From positions 1 through 24,529 of the forward strand of contig JABMQE010000012.1 in assembly GCA_013203415.1 (NCBI GenBank): a DNA stretch of 24,529 nucleotides. Reading direction: 5' to 3'. The stretch's first letter is position 1; every line of letters begins with the position of its first letter. The DNA is from Candidatus Falkowiibacteriota bacterium. Its GTDB lineage: Bacteria; Patescibacteriota; Patescibacteriia; UBA2591; JABMQE01. Position numbers and translations under genes: made by a program. The notes under the pieces were generated by a model, which saw only the letters and a program-made list of their open reading frames with translations, was not told the DNA's origin and ran no database searches. Shown one piece after another: positions 13,837 to 21,348 of the stretch.

Positions 13837-15165
13837 ATGAGAATTTTATATCTCTACCACTTCCCGCTTTGGGGCAATGGCAGTGCCAACTACCTAAGAA
13901 ATCTTGTTGGTCAGCTAAGCAGCCGCCACGAAATTGCAATCCTAGCACCCGACCAAAAACGTCAGCTTGGCGACAAGATTAAACGTTATATTGTAAAACC
14001 CCCCTTTCCCTCACCCGTCTTTATCGGCCACCCAGAACTCCCAAATTCTAAAAAATTTCCCGAGCTCACCGGTCTTGAATTTACTCAATTATACAAATCC
14101 TACTTAACTGCTTCCGTCCGTGCTGTCACTTCATTCAAACCCGATATTATCCATGTCAGCCACTTCGGGTATCTAACTTGGGTTGCGAGTTTTATTCGCT
14201 CAATTTTTGGTATTAATTTTATCGCCACCACTCATGGCAGTGATCTTAAAAATATCGAAATCGATAAACGCAACATCCCTTTAACCCGCAACTCTGTCTA
14301 CGATGCCAAAACCCTAACAACCATCTCCGGTCAAAACAAAAATTGGATGCTAAGTCTCCTTGGTAAAGATCTTTCCTACCGCACTAAAATTATTCCTGGC
14401 GGCCTTAACCTTAAATCATTCCTTAGCAAATGCAATACCGCCCGCCTGGATGAAAAATACAAACTCGTTAACGAAAATGTGGCTCTCTTTGTTGGCAGCA
14501 TTACCCGTGAAAAAGGCGTTGAATATATTATCCGTGCCGCCGATAAAATCGATGGCCAAATATTTATCGCCGGCGACGGTCCCGAAAAAAAGAACTTGGA
14601 AAAATTAAACAAAGAACTCAACAACGTCAATGTTCATTTCTTGGGATATATGGGCAAGAAAAAACAGCCCGAACTAAAAAACTTCTACTGCCGCGCCGAT
14701 GTCTTTCTCGCTCCATCGGTCTGCCACGAAGCCCTTGGCCTTGTTATCTTGGAGGCCATGTCTTATGAAACACCAGCCATCGCCACTCACCGAGGCGGCA
14801 TCCCTTTGGCTGTCAAAGAAGGAAAAACCGGACTCTTTGTAAAAACAAGAAGTAGTGATGATATTGCCGAAAAAGTAAATCGCCTTTTCAAAGACGACAA
14901 GCTTCGCAAAAAAATGGGCCAAGAAGCTAAAGAACTAATAGAGAAAAAATTTACTTGGGAAAGAATCGCCTTAAGCTACGAAAAAATTTACGAAAATGCC
15001 ATTACTCCTGCTTCTAATGGCAATGGCCATGCCAAAAAAAAATCAATTCCCCGCCCAAAAAGAAAACCAGCTAAAAAGAAACCCCCAAAAATAGTCCGCC
15101 CAATCATCCGCGGCGCTAAGTTAATCAAAAAATTAAACCCCCGTAAAAAATCTAAAAAGAAATAA
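13837..15165 (+). CDS. GT4 family glycosyltransferase with long basic C-terminal tail
   Basis: The 442 residues include a GT-B fold typical of GT4. The N-terminal donor-side strand is MRILYLYHFPLWGNGSANYL. ITTHGSDL-type sequence follows (IATTHGSDLKN), then FVGSITREKGVEYIIRAAD, IAGDGPEKKNLEKL, VHFLGYMGKKKQPELKNFY, and the E-x7-E motif in EALGLVILEAM. It would transfer a sugar from a nucleotide donor to a lipid- or glycan-linked acceptor at the inner membrane face. Residues from about 389 to the end are an extra tail rich in Lys, Arg and Pro with no acidic residues, unlike family relatives. It may bind membrane phospholipid or nucleic acid. The next gene begins 13 bases later. No Shine-Dalgarno; the spacer before it is A/T-rich with a TATAAT at 13816-13821. 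Confidence 0.88.
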   Translation: MRILYLYHFPLWGNGSANYLRNLVGQLSSRHEIAILAPDQKRQLGDKIKRYIVKPPFPSPVFIGHPELPNSKKFPELTGLEFTQLYKSYLTASVRAVTSFKPDIIHVSHFGYLTWVASFIRSIFGINFIATTHGSDLKNIEIDKRNIPLTRNSVYDAKTLTTISGQNKNWMLSLLGKDLSYRTKIIPGGLNLKSFLSKCNTARLDEKYKLVNENVALFVGSITREKGVEYIIRAADKIDGQIFIAGDGPEKKNLEKLNKELNNVNVHFLGYMGKKKQPELKNFYCRADVFLAPSVCHEALGLVILEAMSYETPAIATHRGGIPLAVKEGKTGLFVKTRSSDDIAEKVNRLFKDDKLRKKMGQEAKELIEKKFTWERIALSYEKIYENAITPASNGNGHAKKKSIPRPKRKPAKKKPPKIVRPIIRGAKLIKKLNPRKKSKKK

Positions 15166-15178
15166 TAATTTATACCCC

Positions 15179-16324
15179 ATGAAAAAACGCGCACGTCCGC
15201 CGAAGAGGCGGAAACTAAAAATCGCTATCTTAGCCCCTGTTACCCGCGAAGTTTCTCATGATACCCGCGGCGGCCGCAACCGCGTTATTTATGATTTAAT
15301 AGAAAATCTGGTTAAACGCAAACATAATGTCACTCTCTTAGGTACTGGTGATTCCAAAACCAAAGCAAAACTAATTTCCGTTATTCCAAAAGGATTATAC
15401 AACCTCCCGCCATTCGAAAATATTTATTTTGCCGAAACCGGTTATCTTGTTAATATGATGAAAAAGTTAACAGAAATCGCCAACAAATTCGATGTCATCC
15501 ACAATCACTGTTTTCCAGAATTCTTGCCCATGCTTGTCCACCCGCAATTTCCAAAAATCCCCATGCTAACAACCATCCATCTTCGCATAACTAAGGACTC
15601 TCTAAAAATTTTCTCTCTTTTTGCTAGTGAACACATCGCCCAAGCCAGCCAGTTCCAAGCTCAAAAAACCAAAAATTTTAAGCATGTTTATGTTGTCCCT
15701 CATGGTGTTAATATTTTGGAGTATCAATTTAACCCCAATCCTAAAAATCACTTTCTCGTCTTTAGTCGCATGAACTGTTATACTGATAACAAAGGCAAAA
15801 TTATCCATGCTAAAGGCATCCCTAATGCTATTCGTGCCACCCAAATAGCAGGAGAAAATCTTGTCTTGGCTGGCAACTGCGAAAAACAGGAATACTTTGA
15901 TACTTATATCAAACCCCACTTAAACAAAAAAATAAAATTCCAAGGGCCAGAAACCTCTACTGGCGGACCAGTCGGCTTTAAACAAAAAATAAATCTCTAT
16001 AAAAATGCTCGTGCCCTCCTTTTTCCTATCCAAGAAGATGAAACCTTTGGCATGACCATGATAGAGGCCATGGCTTGCGGCACTCCGGTTATTGCCTATC
16101 GCAGGGCCACCACTCCCGAAATTATTAAAGACGGCATCACTGGTTTCATTGTTAAAAATGAAAAACAAATGGCCCAGGCCATGAAAAACATAAATAAAAT
16201 CAGCCGCCAAAAATGCCGCGAACATGTCGAAAAATACTACACCTCTGTCCGCATGGCTGATGACTACGAAAAACTCTATTATCAAATAACCGCCAAATAT
16301 AAAAAAACTAAACTCATCCCATGA
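15179..16324 (+). CDS. GT4 family glycosyltransferase
   Basis: The 381 residues form a GT-B glycosyltransferase: KIAILAPVTREVSHDTRGGRNRVIYDLIENLVKRKHNVTLLGTG at the N-terminus, DVIHNHC, PMLTTIH, VVPHGVN, VFSRMN, GIPNAIRATQIAGENLVLAGN, and the E-x7-E motif in ETFGMTMIEAMACGTPVIAYR with TTPEIIKDGITGFIVKN. It resembles its downstream neighbour in the last 80 residues (EAMACGTPV, VKNEKQM versus VKNEKEM), so the two are tandem paralogues. The first 12 residues are strongly basic (KKRARPPKRRK). The ATG is directly preceded by TTATACCCC. The stop codon overlaps the next start in ATGA, implying coupled translation. Donor and acceptor are not identifiable. Confidence 0.88.
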   Translation: MKKRARPPKRRKLKIAILAPVTREVSHDTRGGRNRVIYDLIENLVKRKHNVTLLGTGDSKTKAKLISVIPKGLYNLPPFENIYFAETGYLVNMMKKLTEIANKFDVIHNHCFPEFLPMLVHPQFPKIPMLTTIHLRITKDSLKIFSLFASEHIAQASQFQAQKTKNFKHVYVVPHGVNILEYQFNPNPKNHFLVFSRMNCYTDNKGKIIHAKGIPNAIRATQIAGENLVLAGNCEKQEYFDTYIKPHLNKKIKFQGPETSTGGPVGFKQKINLYKNARALLFPIQEDETFGMTMIEAMACGTPVIAYRRATTPEIIKDGITGFIVKNEKQMAQAMKNINKISRQKCREHVEKYYTSVRMADDYEKLYYQITAKYKKTKLIP

Positions 16325-17445
16325 AGAAACTCAAAATCGCCCTCTTCTGTTCCACTGGTGATGTTATCCCTCCAAAAGCCAACATCGTCAACGCTCCCCG
16401 CTGGCTTGTTTATTATCTTGCCAATGGCCTAACCGAAAAAGGCCACGATGTTACACTTTTCGCTGTCCCTGGCTCTCATTCCAAAGCCAAGCTTGTTGCT
16501 AAAAAAATAATCGACTGGCCAAAAAATAAATACGTCGCAAAACTTCAAAGAGAAAACGCGCCCGGCGAACGCTCCCGCCGCTTTGTTATAAACGATCAAA
16601 CCTGTCTCCTAGACATCTTTTTAGAAAAAAATAATTTCGATCTTGTCCATGCGAACAGCGAACTCGTCCTGCCTCTTGCCGCCCTAACGCCAAACCTCCC
16701 CACCCTCATCACCTACCACAGCCCTTATGATATCCATTACAATGAACTTTTTCAATATTACAAAAAAAGATTCCCTCAAATATTTATAAATTCCCTAAGT
16801 AAAGCCCATGCCAACCAAGCCCCAAGCGTCCCTTTCGATTTTGTAATCCATAACGGAATTGATTCCTCCAACTTCACTTTTAACGAGAAGCCAAAAGACT
16901 ATCTTCTCTTTTCCGGCCGCATCAATGCCAACAAGGGCGGGGATATTGCTGTCTCCATCGCCAGAAAAACAAATAAACCCCTAAACATCCTTGGTCAAAA
17001 ATTCTATTCAAGCAAAAAAACCATAAAATTCTGGGATACTAAAATCCAACCTTACTTAAACAACAAAATAAAATACTGCGGCTTCGTTCCTTACGTAAAA
17101 ACTAAAAAATACTATCAAGGTGCCAAAGCCCTGCTCTTTCCCAATCGCTGGAAAGAGGCCTTTGGTCTCGTCTTAATCGAAGCCATGGCCTGTGGCACTC
17201 CTGTTGTCGCCACCAGCTTCGGCGCTGTACCAGAAGTAGTGAAAAATGGAGTCACTGGCTATGTAGTAAAAAACGAAAAAGAAATGATCAAAGCCACAAA
17301 AAAAATATATTCCATGCCAAAAGAAAAATACTTAGAAATGCGACATGCCTGCCGAAAACATGTCGAGGAAAACTTCACTATCGAAAAAATGATAGATAAC
17401 TACGAAAAAGCCTACTATCAAATGGTTAAAAAATTCAAAAAATAA
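16321..17445 (+). CDS. GT4 family glycosyltransferase, paralogue of the upstream gene
   Basis: The 374 residues carry the GT-B/GT4 pattern: KIALFCSTGDVIPPKANIVNAPRWLVYYLANGLTEKGHDVTLFAVPGS at the start, FDLVHANSELVLPLA, LITYHSPYD, IHNGID, LLFSGRINANKGGDIAVSIA, KIKYCGFVPYVKTKKYYQGAKALLFP, and the E-x7-E motif in EAFGLVLIEAMACGTPVVATSFGAVPEVVKNGVTGYVVKN. The GINANKGG stretch (donor-binding GxNxxKG) shows the family clearly. Its ATG overlaps the preceding stop in ATGA, so the pair is translationally coupled. Duplication of one ancestral gene followed by change of specificity is the likely origin. Substrates unknown. Confidence 0.88.
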   Translation: MKKLKIALFCSTGDVIPPKANIVNAPRWLVYYLANGLTEKGHDVTLFAVPGSHSKAKLVAKKIIDWPKNKYVAKLQRENAPGERSRRFVINDQTCLLDIFLEKNNFDLVHANSELVLPLAALTPNLPTLITYHSPYDIHYNELFQYYKKRFPQIFINSLSKAHANQAPSVPFDFVIHNGIDSSNFTFNEKPKDYLLFSGRINANKGGDIAVSIARKTNKPLNILGQKFYSSKKTIKFWDTKIQPYLNNKIKYCGFVPYVKTKKYYQGAKALLFPNRWKEAFGLVLIEAMACGTPVVATSFGAVPEVVKNGVTGYVVKNEKEMIKATKKIYSMPKEKYLEMRHACRKHVEENFTIEKMIDNYEKAYYQMVKKFKK

Positions 17446-17446
17446 C

Positions 17447-17531
17447 CCTCGAAGTAAGTCGAGCTAAGCTCGACGAACAAAGACCTTGTCGAAGACCCTG
17501 AGCCGCGTCGAAGGGAGCGACGAGTCGAAAG
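17447..17531. repeat. GC-rich spacer repeat with TCGA palindromes
   Basis: GTCGAGCT (17458-17465) pairs with AGCTCGAC (17467-17474), forming a tight hairpin. It is followed by several CGTCGAAGG/TTGTCGAAGA copies and CCCTGAGC. It is G/C-rich compared with the coding sequence on both sides and resembles repetitive extragenic elements. CGAGCTGAGCTCGAC at 20774-20789 is related. Confidence 0.65.
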
Positions 17532-17554
17532 GCCATCTCCTTAATTTCTGTCTT

Positions 17555-18337
17555 ATGTCTCCTAAACTTTCTGTGATTATTCCTACCAAAAACCGCTCCC
17601 GCTATCTTGCCCAAGCAATCAAAAGCATTATAAAACAAACCTTCAAAAACTGGGAGCTCATTATTATCGACGACCACAGCCAAGAAGACATAAAAAAAGT
17701 AACTAATTCCTTCAAAGACAAAAGGATAAAATATTTCCGTCTAAAAAAAGGCACCGGCATTGCCGCTGCCAGAAACTTTGGTAATCTTAAAGCCAAAAGC
17801 CCAATCATCGTCGTCGCCGACAGTGATGACCTAAATTATCCCTCTCGTCTCAAAATCACCTACAACCATTTTCAAAAAAATTCCAAAACCGATTTCTTCT
17901 ATGGAAACATGGATATTTATTCCGAAAAAAAAGACAAAAAAACCAAACGCTGGTTCCAGCCTTATAATCAGGAACTTCTTTACCAAATAAACTATATCCC
18001 CCACCCCGCCTCTGCCTACAAAAAAGAAATTTTTCAAAAAGTTAACGGTTATGATGAATCATTAAAAGTCAGTGCTGATTATAATCTCTGGCTAACCTTT
18101 GCCGATGCCAATGTTAATTTCGGTTATACTAAAAAAACCCTATCAATCCTCCGCCTTCATCAAGGTAATATCTCTAAAGAATACGCATTACGCTTAAAAT
18201 CCCACATCGAAAAAATCCGCCAGAAACATAAAATAAAAAAACAAGATATTTCTCTCGCTCTTGTTAAAAAACTCGCTGTCCCTTCTGTCTATAAGGCCTT
18301 CTCCACCCCCTTCCAAAAAAAACTCTGGTTTAATTAA
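17555..18337 (+). CDS. GT2 family (GT-A fold) glycosyltransferase
   Basis: The start at 17555 is chosen because the family begins right before KLSVIIPTKNR, and the longer frame from 17486 only translates the repeat spacer. The 260 residues show VIIPTKNRSRYLAQAIKSIIKQTFKNWELIIIDDHS, RNFGNLKAKSPIIVVADSDD (the D-x-D metal site) and NYPSRL. FYGNMDIYSEKKDKK and YDESLKVSADYNLWLTFA, the acceptor-side element of GT2 enzymes, follow. There is no transmembrane helix, so it is a soluble or peripheral enzyme acting on the cytoplasmic face. Downstream, the DUF218 gene begins 26 bases later. Substrate not known. Confidence 0.9.
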   Translation: MSPKLSVIIPTKNRSRYLAQAIKSIIKQTFKNWELIIIDDHSQEDIKKVTNSFKDKRIKYFRLKKGTGIAAARNFGNLKAKSPIIVVADSDDLNYPSRLKITYNHFQKNSKTDFFYGNMDIYSEKKDKKTKRWFQPYNQELLYQINYIPHPASAYKKEIFQKVNGYDESLKVSADYNLWLTFADANVNFGYTKKTLSILRLHQGNISKEYALRLKSHIEKIRQKHKIKKQDISLALVKKLAVPSVYKAFSTPFQKKLWFN

Positions 18338-18362
18338 TATTTTATATTTTATCTTAAACTTT

Positions 18363-19658
18363 ATGTCTCCCTCCCCTGAAACTGGTTTTTCACCAGAAGA
18401 AGAAGTCGCAAGCCAAGAACAGGAAAAATCCGAAGCCATTGTCCCCTATCGCGAAGAAAAAATCAATCAAAAGCTCGCTCAAAAAAACCTGGAAACAGAC
18501 ATTGAAAAAGAAAAAAAACCAGCTACTTATGACGCTGCTATTGTCTTTGGCTTTGGTGCTCTGTCGGAAGATAGGCAAAAAACTCCCGATGAAAAAAAAT
18601 GGCGCCTAAGCTTTGCCGCTCGTCTCCGTCTTGATGCCGCCGCTTCTCTTTATCTTATGGGTGAAGTCAATGAAGTCTTTGTTTCGGAGGGTGGCAGTAA
18701 TAAATACAAAGAAAATGGCCAAGAGATTAAATTATCCGGAGCCAAAATTATGAAAAATTATCTTGTTGAATACTGGGGCCTTCCAGAAGGTATTGTTAAA
18801 GAAGAAGCCCATGCCACCAACACTTTAGAAAACTTTGCCCATACTATAAACATGTTGGATAAAGAAAAAGACCAGGCCGAAAAATCCGGCACCGAATATA
18901 AATACAATAACCTCGCTTTTATCTCTTCTGGCTTCCATGTGCCTCGCATCAGAGAGCTTGCCAGCACTTACGGGCTTAAAGGCGAAACTATTTCTGCCGA
19001 AGAAATGATTCAAACCGCTATGGACGAGGAAAAAGGTGTAGAAGGTTTCGAAGAAAAAGAATTAGACCATGCCCGCTTCGAACCCGAATTAGACAAAGAA
19101 GGTAATCTCACCGGCCATAAAGTCATAATCCCAGAACAACACGACCCAAAAGCAAAAGGTTTTAATCGTGGAGAAATGCAAGGCCGCGCTTATAACCCAA
19201 ACGACTCTGCCTATCAGGAATGGCTTCAAACCGAAGACAAATATGTTATCCCCTCCCTAAAACAGGGCTGGGAGGTCTACTACCTTCAAAACATTGCCAT
19301 CATCAACCCTGAACGTCTTCAAAAAATGATTGCCTCAAACGAAAAAATTCAACAATTTATTGATGAATTATCCGAAGCAAACTTAGACGATCCCAAAAAA
19401 TTAGCAGGTCTAAACATTAAAGAAGATATGGCAGATGAACTAAAAAAATCCCAAGAAGAACTAAAAAGCTTTTTCCAGGACAAAAAAATTAACACTGCCA
19501 AAGAAATAAAAAATCTTAACCCAGAAGACATGGAAAATTTCCAGCAAATTCTCCAGGGAATAAACCGCCTCGGCTCTACCTTATTCAAAGCTCCTCGGGA
19601 AAAAATAGAACAAGAATGGAGAACCCATTTCGAATCCACCAGCCAAACCGAACAATAA
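18363..19658 (+). CDS. DUF218/YdcF-like domain protein with long helical C-terminus
   Basis: The start at 18363 lies 25 bases after the preceding stop; the longer frame from 18261 would overlap that gene by 77 bases. The 431 residues hold a DUF218 (YdcF/SanA/ElyC-like) domain at about residues 50-240. It shows AAIVFGFGALSEDRQ, AARLRLDAAASLYLMG, VSEGGSNKY, KNYLVEYWGLPEGIVKEEAHATNTLENFAH and FISSGFHVPRIRELAS, covering the usual nucleotide-like pocket. Members of this family act in envelope precursor metabolism in a poorly defined way. Most have a membrane anchor, but none is seen here. The extra C-terminal about 190 residues are charged and helical. The acidic first 45 residues are also extra. 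It sits between the GT2 gene and galT, supporting an envelope-glycan role. Confidence 0.8.
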   Translation: MSPSPETGFSPEEEVASQEQEKSEAIVPYREEKINQKLAQKNLETDIEKEKKPATYDAAIVFGFGALSEDRQKTPDEKKWRLSFAARLRLDAAASLYLMGEVNEVFVSEGGSNKYKENGQEIKLSGAKIMKNYLVEYWGLPEGIVKEEAHATNTLENFAHTINMLDKEKDQAEKSGTEYKYNNLAFISSGFHVPRIRELASTYGLKGETISAEEMIQTAMDEEKGVEGFEEKELDHARFEPELDKEGNLTGHKVIIPEQHDPKAKGFNRGEMQGRAYNPNDSAYQEWLQTEDKYVIPSLKQGWEVYYLQNIAIINPERLQKMIASNEKIQQFIDELSEANLDDPKKLAGLNIKEDMADELKKSQEELKSFFQDKKINTAKEIKNLNPEDMENFQQILQGINRLGSTLFKAPREKIEQEWRTHFESTSQTEQ

Positions 19659-19660
19659 AC

Positions 19661-19698
19661 AATATCAGCCATCAGGCTGACCAGCCTCTGGCTGGAAT
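19661..19698 (+). repeat. Twin-hairpin intergenic repeat, copy 2
   Basis: It matches 3881-3918 at 36 of 38 bases, with stems CAGCC/GGCTG and CCAGCC/GGCTGG. The first loop is ATCA instead of AGCG. It lies between the DUF218 gene and galT. Confidence 0.85.
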
Positions 19699-19714
19699 AA
19701 TAAATAATAACCCC

Positions 19715-20692
19715 ATGCTTAGAAAAACCAAAAAAGTTAAAATCTCAGTAAGTCCCAATATTTCCATCTCTCCCAAAAAATCCGAAATCCGTAAAGATTA
19801 TTTTATGGACCGTTATGTTATCATTACCCCTTCCCGCGCCGCCCGCCCCCATGATGTTCGCGAAGAAGCTGTTATTCATACTGGCAAAGAATGTGTTTTT
19901 TGCGGCAAAAATATCAAAAAACTCCAAAAGATAAAAAAAGAATATTTCGCAGGTCGTGAAAAAATCATTGCTATCGCCAACAAATTCCCAGCCGTCACCG
20001 AGGATAATCCTAAGGCCTATGGCGTCCACGAAGTTATTATTGATACTTTAGCCCACAACAAAGAAATTGGCGAACTCCCTATAAACCAAATCCAAAACTT
20101 GCTTGATGTCTATGCCGACCGAACCTTGGAAATTTCTCGCAACAAAAAAATTGAATACGTTCTGGTTTTTAAAAACTCCGGCGGTAAAGCCGGCGCTTCT
20201 CTTCTTCATGCCCACTCCCAGGTCTTTGCCTCAAAAATTTCTCCGCCAGATGTCCAAGAAGAGTTAAAAATCGCTCACGCCTATCAGATTAAAAATGGGG
20301 TCTGCCCTTATTGCAAAATAATCAAGGACGAAGAAAAAAGCCCTCGTAAAATTTATGCCGACGAAAACATTATTGCCATCGCCCCCTATGCTTCCCAATT
20401 CCATTACGAGGCCTGGATTTTCCCCCGCCGCCACCTTGATAATATTATCCTCCTAAAACCCGCCGAAAGAAACTCGCTTGCCAAAGCTCTTAAGCAAATC
20501 CTCTCCAAACTAAACTCCATCAACCTATCCTACAACTTATTTCTTCATGACGCAGTTAAAGACAAAAACCAACATTTCTACCTAAAAATCCAGCCCCGTG
20601 AAGCCATCTTCGCTGGCCTCGAACTCGGAAGTGGCATTGTCATCAACTCAATTTCCCCCGAGGTGGCTACAAAGTTCTACCGAGCTAAATAA
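19715..20692 (+). CDS. galT: Galactose-1-phosphate uridylyltransferase
   Basis: GalT exchanges UMP between UDP-glucose and galactose-1-phosphate. The start at 19715 follows the repeat unit; the longer frame from 19616 overlaps the upstream gene. The 325 residues show DYFMDRYVIITPSRAARP at the start, zinc ligands of type CVFCGKN and CPYCKIIKDEE, the hinge FKNSGGKAGASLLHAHSQVFA with the HxHxQ catalytic motif, IAPYASQFHYEAWIFPRRH, and NLFLHDAVK with HFYLKIQPRE. These are the GalT layout of the HIT superfamily. The related ADP-glucose phosphorylase (Apa2-like) group cannot be fully excluded. Together with galU it would supply UDP-hexose for the glycosyltransferases. It ends at a strong bidirectional terminator. 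Confidence 0.88.
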   Translation: MLRKTKKVKISVSPNISISPKKSEIRKDYFMDRYVIITPSRAARPHDVREEAVIHTGKECVFCGKNIKKLQKIKKEYFAGREKIIAIANKFPAVTEDNPKAYGVHEVIIDTLAHNKEIGELPINQIQNLLDVYADRTLEISRNKKIEYVLVFKNSGGKAGASLLHAHSQVFASKISPPDVQEELKIAHAYQIKNGVCPYCKIIKDEEKSPRKIYADENIIAIAPYASQFHYEAWIFPRRHLDNIILLKPAERNSLAKALKQILSKLNSINLSYNLFLHDAVKDKNQHFYLKIQPREAIFAGLELGSGIVINSISPEVATKFYRAK

Positions 20693-20701
20693 ACCCAATC
20701 C

Positions 20702-20732
20702 AAAAACCCGACCTATGTAAAGTCGGGTTTTT
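20702..20732. terminator. Bidirectional terminator between galT and the minus-strand lipoprotein gene
   Basis: AAAAACCCGAC (20702-20712) pairs with GTCGGGTTTTT (20722-20732) over a nine-base loop. T-runs on both strands serve the two convergent genes. Confidence 0.92.
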
Positions 20733-20755
20733 GTATCTAAAATTTTATCCTTTAA

Positions 20756-21253
20756 TTATCCCTCTATTTCTCCATCGAGCTGAGCTCGACCGTCCTCATC
20801 TCCATTGTCTTCCTCGCTATCAGTTCCTGCAACATTAATATCTCCGTCACCATTTTCTCCATCACCTCGAGCAACACTAATCGAGCAATCCATCTCTCCT
20901 GCTCCGATTACCACCCCGCCCTCTGTATCATAATAAACAACTTCTCCTTCTTCATAAACTATTTTTACCAGACCATCGCATTTAGCTGCTTCGCTCACCC
21001 CCGCCACCAATAAATCCCCTAATTCTTCCTCTGTATCAAATCCAAAACAACCTTCTTTATTTAATCTTAAAATCTTCGTCCCCTCTCCTTCGTCATCAAC
21101 GCCCCCAAAACAAGTTGCCACCCTTCCTTCAGCAATCGCTTCATTCACCACTTCCAAACTTGTTTCTAAAGCCATATCATCCATTTGTTGGGTTGCATCG
21201 CATCCTCCAAACACCAAAAGACCTAAAAGTAGAACAAAAACAATCCTTTTCAT
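20756..21253 (-). CDS. Small acidic lipoprotein of unknown function
   Basis: No family recognised. The start at 21253 gives a signal peptide KRIVFVLLLGLLVFGGC with a clean lipobox (FGGC at about residue 18); the ATG at 21283 would only add ten residues of spacer. The 165-residue product has three to four further cysteines in the middle (VATCFGG, EGCFGFD, AAKCDG, EMDCS) and a final about 40 residues rich in Asp, Glu, Gly and Asn. It should be anchored in the outer leaflet of the membrane with an acidic surface tail. The gene is on the minus strand, downstream of tyrS with about 95 bases between them, and may have its own weak promoter. Its stop faces galT across the shared terminator. Confidence 0.8.
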   Translation of the reverse strand: MKRIVFVLLLGLLVFGGCDATQQMDDMALETSLEVVNEAIAEGRVATCFGGVDDEGEGTKILRLNKEGCFGFDTEEELGDLLVAGVSEAAKCDGLVKIVYEEGEVVYYDTEGGVVIGAGEMDCSISVARGDGENGDGDINVAGTDSEEDNGDEDGRAQLDGEIEG

Positions 21254-21290
21254 AAATAATCTTCTTAAAAATAAAAATGCCAATTACTCT

Positions 21291-21319
21291 ATCTTACCCA
21301 AATAACACCAACGAATCAA
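21291..21319 (-). promoter_or_regulatory. Weak candidate promoter of the acidic lipoprotein gene
   Basis: On the minus strand: TTGATT (complement of 21314-21319), 17 bases, TAAGAT (complement of 21291-21296). The spacing is right but the -10 is far from consensus. It could equally be transcribed from the tyrS promoter. Confidence 0.4.
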
Positions 21320-21348
21320 ACCCTTCTTGTGGAAAACTCTTTAATAAT

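Noticed and set aside
17486..17554. Longer N-terminus of the GT2 enzyme
   Set aside because: The extra residues translate a GC-rich spacer repeat, and the family starts immediately before KLSVIIPTKNR.
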